This document shows positions 55,703-64,000 of a stretch of DNA of 64,000 nt, in pieces; position 1 is the stretch's first letter; the number at the start of each line of letters is the position of its first letter. Made by a program: the position numbers and the translations under genes. This DNA is from Raineyella fluvialis (GTDB taxonomy: Bacteria > Actinomycetota > Actinomycetes > Propionibacteriales > Propionibacteriaceae). Below the pieces are notes generated by a model. That model was given only the letters and a program-made list of their open reading frames with translations. It had not been told where the DNA came from and did not search any database. Location of the stretch: positions 558,001-622,000 of the forward strand of contig NZ_CP045725.1 in the NCBI RefSeq assembly GCF_009646095.1. Direction: 5' to 3'.

Positions 55703-56524
55703 GTGTTGCGCATCGCCACCTTCAACGTGAACGGCATCCGGGCCGCCGAACGGCGCGGTTTCCCGGGCTGGCTGGCCGAGCGCACCCCGGACGTCCTGGC
55801 GGTGCAGGAGATGCGCTGTCCCTCGGGTGAGGTGCCCGACGTCTTCGCGGGCTACCACCTCGTCCACGACGCCGGGATGATCGCCGGTCGCAACGGCGTC
55901 GCCCTCGCCACCCGTACGGCCCCCAGCGCGGTGCGGATCGGCTTCGGCAGCAAGGAGTTCGACCGCGAGGGCCGTTACGTCGAGGTCGACCTCGATCCCG
56001 CCGACGGCCCCCTACTGCGCGTCGCCTCGGTCTACGTCCCCAAGGGCGGCACCCCCTTCGAGGACGAGGCCTCGCTGGCGAAGATGCAGCGCAAGTTCCG
56101 CTTCCTGCGCTCGTTCGCCCGCCATCTGAGCGCCACCCGGCGGGAGGCGGCCCGCGAGGGCCGGGAGTTCGTCGTGATGGGCGACTGGAACATCGCCCCG
56201 ACCGAGCTGGACCTGCGCAACTGGCGCACCAACCGCCGCTCGGAGGGATTCCTCCCCGAGGAGCGTGAGTGGATCGCCGGCATCCAGTCGCCGCGCACCC
56301 TCGTGGACGTCGTCCGTCACCATCGCCACGGCGAGGACGGCCCGTACTCATGGTGGTCCTGGCGCGGGAAGGCCTTCGACAACGACGCCGGCTGGCGGAT
56401 CGACTACCAACTGGCGACCCCCAGGCTCGCCCGTTCGGCGATCGTCACCGGCACCGATCGTGATCTGTCGTACGACACCCGGATCTCCGACCACGCCCCG
56501 GTCGTGGTCGACTACGACGTGTGA
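55703..56524 (+). CDS. xth: Exodeoxyribonuclease III
   Basis: DNA-repair AP endonuclease and 3'-5' exonuclease. 273 residues: LRIATFNVNGIRAAERRGF, LAVQEMRCPSG (metal-binding Glu), VVMGDWNIAPTELDL, and RIDYQLATP with the catalytic His in SDHAPVVVDY. I chose GTG 55703, where the conserved N-terminus begins. An in-frame GTG at 55679 adds eight unlike residues. Confidence 0.93.
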   Translation: MLRIATFNVNGIRAAERRGFPGWLAERTPDVLAVQEMRCPSGEVPDVFAGYHLVHDAGMIAGRNGVALATRTAPSAVRIGFGSKEFDREGRYVEVDLDPADGPLLRVASVYVPKGGTPFEDEASLAKMQRKFRFLRSFARHLSATRREAAREGREFVVMGDWNIAPTELDLRNWRTNRRSEGFLPEEREWIAGIQSPRTLVDVVRHHRHGEDGPYSWWSWRGKAFDNDAGWRIDYQLATPRLARSAIVTGTDRDLSYDTRISDHAPVVVDYDV

Positions 56525-56562
56525 CCGTCCCTCCCCTCGACCGACCTGGAGGTAGCACCCCC

Positions 56563-57618
56563 ATGGAGCTGACCAGCCGCACCACCGACGACGTGCTCTT
56601 CGGGACCGATGGGCCGGTGGCCCGGATCGTGCTCAACCGGCCCCGGGCCATCAACGCCCTCACCCTGGCCATGGTCGGCGACGTCCGGGACCAGCTCGAG
56701 GAGTGGGCCGCCGACGACGGCATCGGCGCCGTCGTCATGCAGGGCGCCGGGGAGCGGGGGCTGTGCTCCGGCGGGGACGTCCGGTCGGTCCGCACCCACG
56801 TCGTGCAGGACGGCGACGCGGGGCCGTTCTTCGCCACCGAGTACGCCATGAATGCCGCCATCGCCGACTTCCCCAAGCCGTACGTGGCGCTGATGGACGG
56901 GATCGTGATGGGCGGCGGCGTCGGCGTGTCCGGCCACGGCTCGATCCGCCTGACCACGGAGAACACCCGACTGGCCATGCCGGAGACCATCATCGGCTTC
57001 ACTCCCGACGTCGGCGCCCAGTGGCTACTCGCCACGGCCCCCGGCCAGATCGGCGCCTGGATGGCGATGACCGGCACCACCATCGACGGCGCGGACGCCG
57101 TGGCGGCGGGCTTCGCCGACGCGATGGTCGCGGCCGATCGGATGGCCCAGATGGCGTCTCTGGACGGGCGGCGTGACCCTTGGTTGTACGCGCTCGCGGA
57201 GGGTGCCCCCTTCACCGGCGTGGAGATCTCCTATCCGGCCCTGTCCGCTCTGCACGACGGTGGCCCGTCGCGCGCCTGGATCGACGAGTGCTTCGAGGGG
57301 CGCGACGCCGCGGTCGTCGTCCGCCGGCTGCTGGACCACGAGGAGTCGGCCGCGCGTCAGGCCGGCGCGGACCTGCGAGCGCGCAGCCCGCTGTCCGTGG
57401 TGACCAGTCTCGAGGCGCTGCGGCGGGCGCAGGCGATGTCCGGGGTGCACGAGGTGCTCGACCAGGACCTGCGCGTCGCCTACCGGATGGCGCTGCTGCC
57501 GGACTTCGCCGAAGGGGTGCGCGCCCAACTGGTCGACAAGGACCGGGCGCCGCGCTGGAGCGACGCCTCGATCGAGGACGTGGACCCGGCGCAGGTGGCG
57601 GCGCTGTTCGCCGCCTGA
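56563..57618 (+). CDS. 3-hydroxyisobutyryl-CoA hydrolase / enoyl-CoA hydratase-isomerase family protein
   Basis: A 351-residue crotonase-fold enzyme in the hydrolase branch used in valine breakdown. The oxyanion segment is RGLCSGGDVRSV. PYVALMDGIVMGGGVGVSGH and LAMPETIIGFTPDVGAQWLL, with the catalytic Glu, match HIBYL-CoA hydrolases. The C-terminus has PLSVVTSLEALRRAQ. The length exceeds ordinary hydratases (~260) and fits the hydrolase. TGGAGGT precedes the ATG at 56563. No other valine genes are nearby. Confidence 0.85.
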   Translation: MELTSRTTDDVLFGTDGPVARIVLNRPRAINALTLAMVGDVRDQLEEWAADDGIGAVVMQGAGERGLCSGGDVRSVRTHVVQDGDAGPFFATEYAMNAAIADFPKPYVALMDGIVMGGGVGVSGHGSIRLTTENTRLAMPETIIGFTPDVGAQWLLATAPGQIGAWMAMTGTTIDGADAVAAGFADAMVAADRMAQMASLDGRRDPWLYALAEGAPFTGVEISYPALSALHDGGPSRAWIDECFEGRDAAVVVRRLLDHEESAARQAGADLRARSPLSVVTSLEALRRAQAMSGVHEVLDQDLRVAYRMALLPDFAEGVRAQLVDKDRAPRWSDASIEDVDPAQVAALFAA

Positions 57619-57640
57619 GCGCACTGTCGTGCCTGACTAA

Positions 57641-57685
57641 GGCAGGGCTGACTCCGGCAGGGCTGACTCAGGCAGGGCTGGCTCA
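57641..57685. repeat. Three tandem 15-bp repeats
   Basis: GGCAGGGCTGACTCC, GGCAGGGCTGACTCA and GGCAGGGCTGGCTCA follow one another between two convergent genes. The third includes the stop codon of the mannosyltransferase. Confidence 0.85.
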
Positions 57686-59248
57686 GGCCGGGAGGCTGAT
57701 CCCGAAGGGCGTCCGCCACGCCGCCCGGTCGTGGCGGACCATCAGCGCCGCGTACGGCACGAGGGAGAGGACGGCGAGCCAGCCGGCCTGGTTACGGAAG
57801 GCGAGGTTGGTCGCGTAGTAGACGACCATGCCGACGGTGACCCAGACGGCCGCCCTGACCAGCCGCGGCGACGGACGGGTGGCGGGCAGCAGCAAGCCGC
57901 CCCAGAGCAGGTACCAACCATGCAGGGCCGCCCCACCGATGGCCGCGGCCAACAGACCCCAGGAGACGAAGCGGATCGGGCGATGCAGCGCGATCCGCGC
58001 GGCCATCCAGCTGATGAACGCGACGGTGCCGAGTCCGAAGACGGTCTCCACGGCCCCCGTGATCACACCACCCCACTCGTAGTAGCCCCACTGCAGCACC
58101 AGCGCGTTGACCCCCTGGGCGACCAGGCTGCTGGGCGCGATCGTGGGCACCGATCCCGGCACGGTCATCGCGTGCAGCCAGCCGAACCCGAGCCCGGTGA
58201 GCAGTGACACCGCGGCGAACGACGCCAGCGCGATCGCGGCGGTGAGAGCGGTCCGTCGCAGGATCTCCCGCCAGGCCGACCAGCGGCGGGCCTGGGACGG
58301 CAGGAACATGAACGCCACCGCCAGACCGGCGAGCGCCGCCGGCTGTTTGGCCGCGGTCGCGACACCGACCAGCACGGCGGCGGTGACGAAACGGCCCCGA
58401 CCGGCGAACCACAGGGCGAGCACCATCAGTCCCACCATCAGCGCGTCGTTGTGGGCGCCACCGACGAAGTGGACGATCATCAGCGGGTTGGCGACGGCCA
58501 GCCACATGCCCCGCTCGTGCTCGGTCCCGGTGGCACCGACGTGCCGCATCAGGGCGGGCAGGCAGGCAGCGATCAGCACCACCCCGACCAGGGCCGGCAG
58601 ACGCATGGCGACGGCCGCGACGTAGGCGTGCAGCGGGCTGCCGGCGACCGGCGCCAGGAGATGCCCACCGGTCGCGTCGACCAGTAGCCGCTGGATCTGC
58701 AGACTGAGAGGTCCGTACGGTGCGGGGGTGTAGAGCCAGACCCGGGACACGTTGTCGGCGAATGCCCCGGGCAGGGCGGCGGGGCCGACCTGGTAGGGAT
58801 CGATCCCTCGCGACACCAGCCAGCCCTGGGCGGCGTACGAATACGCGTCCTGGCTGAAGACCGGCGGGGCGAGCAGGAAGGGCGTCGACCACAACGTCAG
58901 CACGGCCCGGAAGTCGTGGCGCCCGACACCCGTGGGCCGCAGCCGCAGCCAGGCGTCGAGGACGAGCCAGATCCCGGCGAGCGCGACGAGGGAGACGAAG
59001 GTGCTGCCGACCGTGGTCCGGAGGGCAGCGCTACCCGGCACCGACCACAGCGGCGCAGCGTCAGGCAGGAAGGCGGGGCTGAGCGACCCGGCGACGACGA
59101 GGACGAGTCCGAGCAGGCCCTGGCGGACCATCGGGTCATACCACTCGGCTCGTAGCGCCGCGACGGCGTCCGCGCCCCGTACGCGCAGCGGTCGGCGGGT
59201 GCGCGTGTCCGCCGGTAGCGTCACCACGGGCATCTGTTCACCTGCCAT
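57683..59248 (-). CDS. Polyprenol-phosphate-mannose-dependent mannosyltransferase, MptB-like
   Basis: A 521-residue GT-C-fold integral membrane protein with about a dozen hydrophobic segments. The first periplasmic loop has SQDAYSYAAQGWLVSRGIDP followed by YQVGP, the acidic catalytic region typical of MptA/MptB alpha-1,6-mannosyltransferases. FVGGAHNDALMVGLMVLAL and ATAAKQPAALAGL are also typical. In actinobacteria these enzymes build mannan cores of lipomannan or lipoglycan. I chose ATG 59248 (GAAGGGAAAG upstream). It converges on the hydrolase gene. Confidence 0.8.
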   Translation of the reverse strand: MAGEQMPVVTLPADTRTRRPLRVRGADAVAALRAEWYDPMVRQGLLGLVLVVAGSLSPAFLPDAAPLWSVPGSAALRTTVGSTFVSLVALAGIWLVLDAWLRLRPTGVGRHDFRAVLTLWSTPFLLAPPVFSQDAYSYAAQGWLVSRGIDPYQVGPAALPGAFADNVSRVWLYTPAPYGPLSLQIQRLLVDATGGHLLAPVAGSPLHAYVAAVAMRLPALVGVVLIAACLPALMRHVGATGTEHERGMWLAVANPLMIVHFVGGAHNDALMVGLMVLALWFAGRGRFVTAAVLVGVATAAKQPAALAGLAVAFMFLPSQARRWSAWREILRRTALTAAIALASFAAVSLLTGLGFGWLHAMTVPGSVPTIAPSSLVAQGVNALVLQWGYYEWGGVITGAVETVFGLGTVAFISWMAARIALHRPIRFVSWGLLAAAIGGAALHGWYLLWGGLLLPATRPSPRLVRAAVWVTVGMVVYYATNLAFRNQAGWLAVLSLVPYAALMVRHDRAAWRTPFGISLPA

Positions 59249-59354
59249 CCGGATCTTTCCCTTCACGCTGCCGCCGTCGGGGGAGCACCCCACTCTGCCA
59301 GGGTAGGCGCCGGGTCAGGTTCCGGGCCAATCTTCGGGCGCTCGGGGGCGCGTG

Positions 59355-59693
59355 TCACGCCGTCGGGCGGCCCCCCGGATCGGGGGCGAGCCGGTCGCGC
59401 TGGTGCACCAGATCGGGGAGCGACGCCCCGGGCGAGACGTGCTCGCCGTTCCACTCGAGGGCGTCGAAGGGGCACTCGTCGACGCAGATGCCGCAGTACA
59501 TACAGACGGACCAGTCGATCGCGAAGCGGTCCAGCACGTTGTGCAGCCGGGGGCGACGGGAGGCCTCCGAGGCCGGATCCGGTTCGGTGTGGGCGTCGAT
59601 GCTGATGCACCAGACGGGGCACTCGCGGGCGCAGATCATGCACGAGGTGCAGCGGTCCTCGATCAGCCGGATCCGGCCATGGGTTGCGGTCAT
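59355..59693 (-). CDS. NuoI-like 2x[4Fe-4S] ferredoxin subunit
   Basis: 112 residues with two cluster motifs, C15TSCMICARECP and C64MYCGICVDECP, as in NuoI/HycF. They are separated by a 40-residue insert containing a run of polar residues, and followed by DALEWNGEHVSPG. The start ATG overlaps the stop of the NuoC-like gene (ATGA). It would carry electrons between a ferredoxin-reactive partner and the NuoB-like cluster. It could also act as a free ferredoxin for KorAB, which is divergently encoded. Confidence 0.82.
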   Translation of the reverse strand: MTATHGRIRLIEDRCTSCMICARECPVWCISIDAHTEPDPASEASRRPRLHNVLDRFAIDWSVCMYCGICVDECPFDALEWNGEHVSPGASLPDLVHQRDRLAPDPGGRPTA

Positions 59694-60262
59694 CGCCCCG
59701 CTCCCCGGTCGCGGGACCGTCGCACCCGGCCACCGGAGGTGCTGGTGGCGACGTCCTCGGGATCGGCCTGCCCGTCGGAGGGGTCGCGCTCGCCCCAGAT
59801 CGCCGGGTCGGGAACCCCGGGAGGGACCATCCGGCGGCGGGCGCGCGCCCCTTCCTCCGGCTCGTCGGCGCCGGGCCACGGCACGGCGGCGCGGGCCGCG
59901 AGCGGGTGGTCCTTCAGCAGTGGCGCCTCCGGAGCATCCGGCCCGAGCAGGAGTCGCCGGCCGTCCCCGCCACCGAAGTCGACGGCGTAGCCCTCCCCCG
60001 CCTCGCGCTCGCACCAGGCGGCCCCCGGGAAGACGCCGGCGAGACTCGCCAGCACGCCACCGCGGCGCGGTACGCGAGTGCGCAGGCGCACCGGCGCCCC
60101 GTCGCGGGCCCGCAGTTGGCAGACCACGCTCACCGTGTCGGTCCGGCCGATGTCGTCGGTCGCGTCGAGCCAGTCGAAGCGGTCGAAGCCTTCATCCCGA
60201 GCGGCGCTCACCGCCGCGACCCATGCGGCGGCCTCGACGCTGCGGGTCACCTCGTCACTCAT
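59690..60262 (-). CDS. NuoC-like (30-kDa) subunit
   Basis: 190 residues. FDWLDATDDIGRTDTVSVVC and VPRRGGVLASLAGVFPGAAW, then CEREAGEGYAVDFGGG and LLLGPDAPEAPLLKDHPL, match the NuoC/HycE-N signature (WxERExxxxxGxxFxG ... HPL). In place of the usual EMFGI it has GEGYAV. A long polar C-terminus follows. It overlaps both neighbours. It has no NuoD (catalytic large subunit) partner in the window. Confidence 0.78.
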   Translation of the reverse strand: MSDEVTRSVEAAAWVAAVSAARDEGFDRFDWLDATDDIGRTDTVSVVCQLRARDGAPVRLRTRVPRRGGVLASLAGVFPGAAWCEREAGEGYAVDFGGGDGRRLLLGPDAPEAPLLKDHPLAARAAVPWPGADEPEEGARARRRMVPPGVPDPAIWGERDPSDGQADPEDVATSTSGGRVRRSRDRGAGR

Positions 60263-60702
60263 CGTGCCTCCTCCAGGTCCGTGGCGAGACCGGCCAGGGC
60301 CTCCTCCAGCGAGCCGGGGGGTGGCGGGCACCCCGGCACGACGACGGAGACCGGGACGAACTGGGCGATGCCGTCGGCCACCGCGTACGAATCCCAGTAG
60401 GGGCCGCCCGAACTGGCGCAGGCACCGTAGGCGATCACCTGGGCAGGCCGACCGACGCGGTCCGCCAGGGCATCGATGGCCTCCCGGACCACCGGGACGA
60501 GGGCGTCCGGGACCGTGCCGGACACCACGACGGCCAACGCCTGCGGTGGTGCCGCGAGCGGGCCGGGACCGGGCGGGAGCTCGGCCTCACGGCGCGCCAG
60601 CACCGCCGCCTCGAACTCCAGGCTGCAACAGGCCAGACCGAGGTCGGCGACGAGCAATCGGCCGTCGCCGTACCAGTCGTAGACGCGTATGCCCTCTGCC
60701 AT
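60259..60702 (-). CDS. NuoB-like (20-kDa) Fe-S subunit
   Basis: 147 residues. All four ligands of the terminal N2-type [4Fe-4S] cluster are present: C25-C26 in ACCSLEFEAA, C95 in YGACASSGGPYWDSY, and C125 in VPGCPPPPGSLEEAL. VVVSGTV and GIAQFVPVSVVV are also as in NuoB. It is the first gene of a three-gene overlapping set that lacks NuoD and all membrane subunits. It is divergent from korA across 178 bp. Confidence 0.82.
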   Translation of the reverse strand: MAEGIRVYDWYGDGRLLVADLGLACCSLEFEAAVLARREAELPPGPGPLAAPPQALAVVVSGTVPDALVPVVREAIDALADRVGRPAQVIAYGACASSGGPYWDSYAVADGIAQFVPVSVVVPGCPPPPGSLEEALAGLATDLEEAR

Positions 60703-60880
60703 GACGGACAGCCTATCCGCCGGTCGCATTCCACCCCTCGGACCGCTCTGAGGCATAAGGACTTGCGCCTAGACTCATTAGAAGATCCAATAAGTGAGGC
60801 TCAGCTGACGCCGCACTAGACTTGACCGGCGGCCGGCCCCTCCTGGGCGGCCGGTACGACGAGAAACGAGGCATACCGAC

Positions 60881-62764
60881 GTGGCAGACGTCCAGATGCT
60901 CAACCGAGTGGTCATCCGCTTCGCGGGCGACTCCGGCGACGGGATGCAGCTTACCGGTGACCGGTTCACTGCGGAGGCCGCGTCGTTCGGCAACGACATC
61001 TCCACCCTGCCGAACTTCCCGGCAGAGATCCGCGCCCCCCAGGGGACCATCCCCGGGGTGTCGAGCTTCCAGGTGCACTTCGCCGACTTCGACATCATGA
61101 CCCCGGGCGACACCGCGGACGTGCTGGTGGCGATGAACCCGGCGGCCCTGAAGGCGAATCTCGCCCAGGTCAAGCGCGGCGGCCTGATCATCGCCGACAC
61201 GGCGGAGTTCACCAAGCGCAACCTGGCGAAGGTCGCCTACCCGGCCAACCCGCTCGAGGACGGTTCGCTGGACGACTACCAGTTGCACGCCCTCGACCTC
61301 ACCGGGATGACCGTCGCCGCCGTCCACGACTTCGGCCTGAGCCGCAAGGACGCCTCCCGCGCGAAGAACATGTACGCGCTGGGCCTGCTCAGCTGGCTGT
61401 ACAACCGCGACACCGAGACCACGCTGAAGTTCCTCAGCGAGAAGTTCGCCGGCAAGCCGCAGCTGCGCGACGCCAACATCACCGCCTTCCGGACCGGCTA
61501 CGCCTTCGGCGAGACGACCGAGACGTTCGGCGTCACCTACCAGGTCGCGCCGGCCCCGATGCCGGCCGGGCGCTACCGCCAGATCTCCGGCAACGTCGCA
61601 CTGGCGTACGGCCTCGTCGCCGGGGCCCAGAAGGCCGGGCTCCAGCTCTTCTTCGGCGCCTACCCGATCACCCCGGCGTCCGATGTGCTGCACACGCTGT
61701 CGAAGCTGAAGCGGTTCGACGTGATGACCTTCCAGGCCGAGGACGAGATCGCCGCCGCCGGCTCCGCCCTCGGGGCCAGCTTCGCCGGCCGGCTCGGCGT
61801 CACCGCGTCCTCCGGCCCAGGCATCGCCCTGAAGTCGGAGACGATCTCGCTGGCCGTGATGACCGAGCTGCCAATGGTGATCTGCGACGTCCAGCGATCC
61901 GGCCCCTCGACAGGCATGCCGACGAAGACCGAGCAGGCCGACCTGCTGATGGCCCTGTACGGCCGCCACGGCGAGGCCCCGGTCCCGGTGATCGCCGCCC
62001 AGTCCCCCTCGGACTGCTTCAACGCGGCGATCGAGGCCGTCCGGGTCGCGGTCGAGTACCGTACGCCGGTCTTCGTCCTCACCGACGGCTACCTCGCCAA
62101 CGGCGCCGAGCCGTGGAACGTCCCGCACCTGGACACGATCCCCGCGATCGACCCGGGCTTCGCCACCGAGCCGAACGGCCCCAAGGGTGAGTTCCTGCCC
62201 TACGTACGGGACGAGGAGACACTGGCCCGCCCGTGGGCCATCCCGGGCACGCCTGGCCTCGAGCACCGCCTCGGCGGCATCGAGAAGGACTCCCGCACCG
62301 GCAACATCTCCTACGACCCGGCCAACCACCAGCTGATGACCGACACCCGCCAGGCCAAGATCGACCGCGTCGGCCGGCTCGTCCCGCCGCTGCTGGTGGA
62401 CGATCCCGGCCGCGAGGACGGCGAGGGTGCCCGCCTGCTGGTGCTGGGCTGGGGGTCGACGTACGGCCCCGCGCTCGCCGCGATCCGCCGGATGCGCAAG
62501 ACCGGGGCCAAGGTCGCCCACGCCCAGCTGCGCTGGCTCAACCCGTTCCCGGACAACCTCGGCGACGTGTTGCGGTCGTACGACCGGGTCATCGTGCCCG
62601 AGATGAACCTCGGCCAGCTCGCCATGCTGCTCCGAGCCAAGTACCTCGTCGATGTCCGGAGCTACTCGCGGGTCCGCGGCCTGCCGATCTCCGTCGACGA
62701 ATTCGAAGCCGACCTGTTCGAGGTCCTCCGCGAGCTCGGCAGCCGGGAAGGAGTCCTCCAGTGA
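60881..62764 (+). CDS. korA: 2-oxoglutarate (2-oxoacid):ferredoxin oxidoreductase, fused gamma-alpha subunit
   Basis: 627 residues. The N-terminal gamma domain (VVIRFAGDSGDGMQLTGDRF, residues ~10-190) is joined to the alpha domain, with FFGAYPITPASDVLHTL, TFQAEDEIAAAGSALGASFA, VTASSGPGIALKSETISLAV and RSGPSTGMPTKTEQADL. This fused arrangement is typical of actinobacterial KorA. With KorB it decarboxylates 2-oxoglutarate to succinyl-CoA and reduces ferredoxin. The GTG start at 60881 gives VADVQM. The stop overlaps the korB start. Confidence 0.92.
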   Translation: MADVQMLNRVVIRFAGDSGDGMQLTGDRFTAEAASFGNDISTLPNFPAEIRAPQGTIPGVSSFQVHFADFDIMTPGDTADVLVAMNPAALKANLAQVKRGGLIIADTAEFTKRNLAKVAYPANPLEDGSLDDYQLHALDLTGMTVAAVHDFGLSRKDASRAKNMYALGLLSWLYNRDTETTLKFLSEKFAGKPQLRDANITAFRTGYAFGETTETFGVTYQVAPAPMPAGRYRQISGNVALAYGLVAGAQKAGLQLFFGAYPITPASDVLHTLSKLKRFDVMTFQAEDEIAAAGSALGASFAGRLGVTASSGPGIALKSETISLAVMTELPMVICDVQRSGPSTGMPTKTEQADLLMALYGRHGEAPVPVIAAQSPSDCFNAAIEAVRVAVEYRTPVFVLTDGYLANGAEPWNVPHLDTIPAIDPGFATEPNGPKGEFLPYVRDEETLARPWAIPGTPGLEHRLGGIEKDSRTGNISYDPANHQLMTDTRQAKIDRVGRLVPPLLVDDPGREDGEGARLLVLGWGSTYGPALAAIRRMRKTGAKVAHAQLRWLNPFPDNLGDVLRSYDRVIVPEMNLGQLAMLLRAKYLVDVRSYSRVRGLPISVDEFEADLFEVLRELGSREGVLQ

Positions 62765-63870
62765 CCGCGACGCAGAACCCCACCGAGTCGCCGGCGGCGG
62801 CCGGGTCCCGAGCCATCGGACGCGGCCTGGCGCATGTCCCGCTGGCCATCGAGCCACTCAACCGCAAGGACTTCGTCTCCGACCAGGAGGTGCGCTGGTG
62901 CCCCGGCTGCGGTGACTACGCCGTGCTCGCCGCGTTCCAGGGCTTCATGCCGGAGCTCGGGATCAAGCGCGAGAACACCGTGATCATCTCGGGGATCGGC
63001 TGCTCGTCGCGCTTCCCGTACTACGTCGACTCGTACGGGATGCACTCGATCCACGGCCGTGCCCCGGCGATCGCCACCGGCGTCGCCGCGACCCGGGAGG
63101 ACCTCGCGGTCTTCGTGATCACCGGCGACGGTGACGCCCTCTCGATCGGCGGCAACCACCTGCTGCATGCCCTGCGCCGCAACGTGAACATCACCGTCCT
63201 GCTCTTCAACAACCGGATCTACGGACTGACCAAGGGCCAGTACTCGCCCACGTCCGAGATGGGCAAGGTCACCAAGTCGACGCCGATGGGGTCGCTCGAC
63301 CAGCCGCTCAACCCGGTGTCGCTGGCACTCGGATCCGAGGCCACCTTCGTCGCCCGCGCCATCGACTCCGACCGCAAGCACCTCAGCGAGGTGCTCAAGG
63401 CGGCGGCCGCCCACCGGGGCGCCTCGCTGGTCGAGATCTACCAGAACTGCCCCATCTTCAACGACGGCGCCTTCGACGCCCTCAAGGGCGGCGAGGAGTC
63501 GGCCGAGGCGATCATCCCGCTCGTCCACGGCGAGAAGATCATCTTCGGGGTCGGCGGTCACCTGGCCGTCGTCCGCGACCGGGCCGACGGTGCGCTGCGG
63601 ATCGCCGAGCGGGACAGCGTGGCCGAGGACGACATCGTCGTCCACGACGCCCATGCCGACAACCCGTCGTACGCCTTCGCCCTGTCCCGCCTGAGCAGCG
63701 CAGGGCACCTGCAGCGCTCCCCGATCGGCGTCTTCCGCGATGTGCAGCGGCCGACGTACGACGACGAGGCCCGCGAGCAGGTCCGCACCGCCCGTGGGGA
63801 CGGCGCGGACTCCGAGGCCTCCCTGCAGGACCTGCTGTACGGGCAGGACACCTGGGAAGTCACCGCCTGA
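62761..63870 (+). CDS. korB: 2-oxoglutarate (2-oxoacid):ferredoxin oxidoreductase beta subunit
   Basis: 369 residues. Binds ThDP and one [4Fe-4S] cluster: W46CPGCGDYAVLAAF (C47, C50), GIGCSSRFPYYVDSYGMHSI, and IYQNCPIFNDGAF. The ThDP motif is ITGDGDALSIGGNHLLHALR with FNNRIYGLTKGQYSPTS. The GTG start overlaps the korA stop (GTGA), so the subunits are made together. A hairpin at 63906-63944 may terminate the operon. Confidence 0.93.
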   Translation: MTATQNPTESPAAAGSRAIGRGLAHVPLAIEPLNRKDFVSDQEVRWCPGCGDYAVLAAFQGFMPELGIKRENTVIISGIGCSSRFPYYVDSYGMHSIHGRAPAIATGVAATREDLAVFVITGDGDALSIGGNHLLHALRRNVNITVLLFNNRIYGLTKGQYSPTSEMGKVTKSTPMGSLDQPLNPVSLALGSEATFVARAIDSDRKHLSEVLKAAAAHRGASLVEIYQNCPIFNDGAFDALKGGEESAEAIIPLVHGEKIIFGVGGHLAVVRDRADGALRIAERDSVAEDDIVVHDAHADNPSYAFALSRLSSAGHLQRSPIGVFRDVQRPTYDDEAREQVRTARGDGADSEASLQDLLYGQDTWEVTA

Positions 63871-63905
63871 GTGGCGGCGACCTGAGTCGCTTCTCAGCAA
63901 CGACA

Positions 63906-63944
63906 CGCCGCGGGCGGCACCGGATTCCGGGTTCGTCCGCGGCG
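63906..63944 (+). terminator. Possible terminator after korB
   Basis: CGCCGCGG (63906-63913) pairs with CCGCGGCG (63937-63944), 36 bp beyond the korB stop. No T tract follows. Confidence 0.35.
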
Positions 63945-63983
63945 CGCCTACGCTTGGGAGGACGCGCTCCGGAGGAAGTCTTC

Positions 63984-64000
63984 ATGACCCACGTCCACTC
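63984..64000 (+). CDS. Start of a gene cut by the window end
   Basis: ATG 63984 follows GGAGGAAG (63971-63978) by five bases and begins MTHVH before the window ends. Nothing more can be said about its product. Confidence 0.45.

Overview
This is a high-GC (roughly 69% by eye) chromosomal window from an actinobacterium. The best fit is a facultatively anaerobic member of the Propionibacteriaceae or a close relative. The reasons are actinobacterial-type RpoB/RpoC, NusG with a long acidic N-terminal extension, the order tRNA-Thr/tRNA-Met/rpmG/hadA/hadB ... tRNA-Trp/secE/nusG/rplK/rplA (as in mycobacteria and relatives), an MptB-like mannosyltransferase, TreY/TreZ trehalose synthesis, KorAB, and a respiratory nitrate reductase. 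The genus assignment is inference. I see no rRNA, CRISPR array, insertion sequence or prophage.

Layout. 0.5-11 kb (+): serB, a MobA-like gene, then narK-narGHJI and a SixA-like phosphatase. 11-13 kb (-): a cation-efflux protein and an aldo/keto reductase. 13-21 kb (+): treY, a DsbA/FrnE-like protein, two paralogous family-3 glycosidases around a HAD phosphatase, and rraA. 21-47.5 kb (almost all -): a hemerythrin protein followed by the translation/transcription superregion. Read in the direction of transcription, that superregion is tRNA-Tyr, tRNA-Thr, tRNA-Met, rpmG, hadA, hadB, murB, treZ, tRNA-Trp, secE, nusG, rplK, rplA, rplJ, rplL, then an AbiEi/DUF559-like gene, a divergent TetR gene and bioB, then rpoB, rpoC, rpsL, rpsG, fusA, tuf. 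47.6-55.6 kb: yajQ (+), then an eight-gene, mostly overlapping minus-strand operon. It encodes a coiled-coil membrane protein, an SDR, a small membrane protein, a gluconate-dehydrogenase-subunit-3-like protein, a GMC oxidoreductase with a [3Fe-4S]-type Cys motif, a pyruvate-oxidase-like ThDP enzyme and a mandelate-racemase-type enolase-superfamily enzyme. 55.7-57.6 kb (+): xth and a 3-hydroxyisobutyryl-CoA hydrolase. 57.7-60.7 kb (-): an MptB-like mannosyltransferase and a NuoB/NuoC/NuoI-like trio. 60.9-63.9 kb (+): korAB, then the first codons of another gene.

How it works together. The nar block gives anaerobic nitrate respiration (uptake, cofactor, enzyme, assembly). KorAB with the NuoB/C/I-like trio looks like a ferredoxin-level electron-transfer module. 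The eight-gene operon looks like a cytosolic sugar or polyol oxidation and degradation pathway that has not been assigned. bioB faces a TetR gene across a perfect TGAAC-N3-GTTCA palindrome, which points to BioQ-type biotin control.

Quality warning. Eleven reading-frame breaks occur in ten genes, including the essential tuf and rpsL. Every one is repaired by adding a single base in or beside a short G or C run. I treat them as sequencing or assembly deletions, not as pseudogenes.
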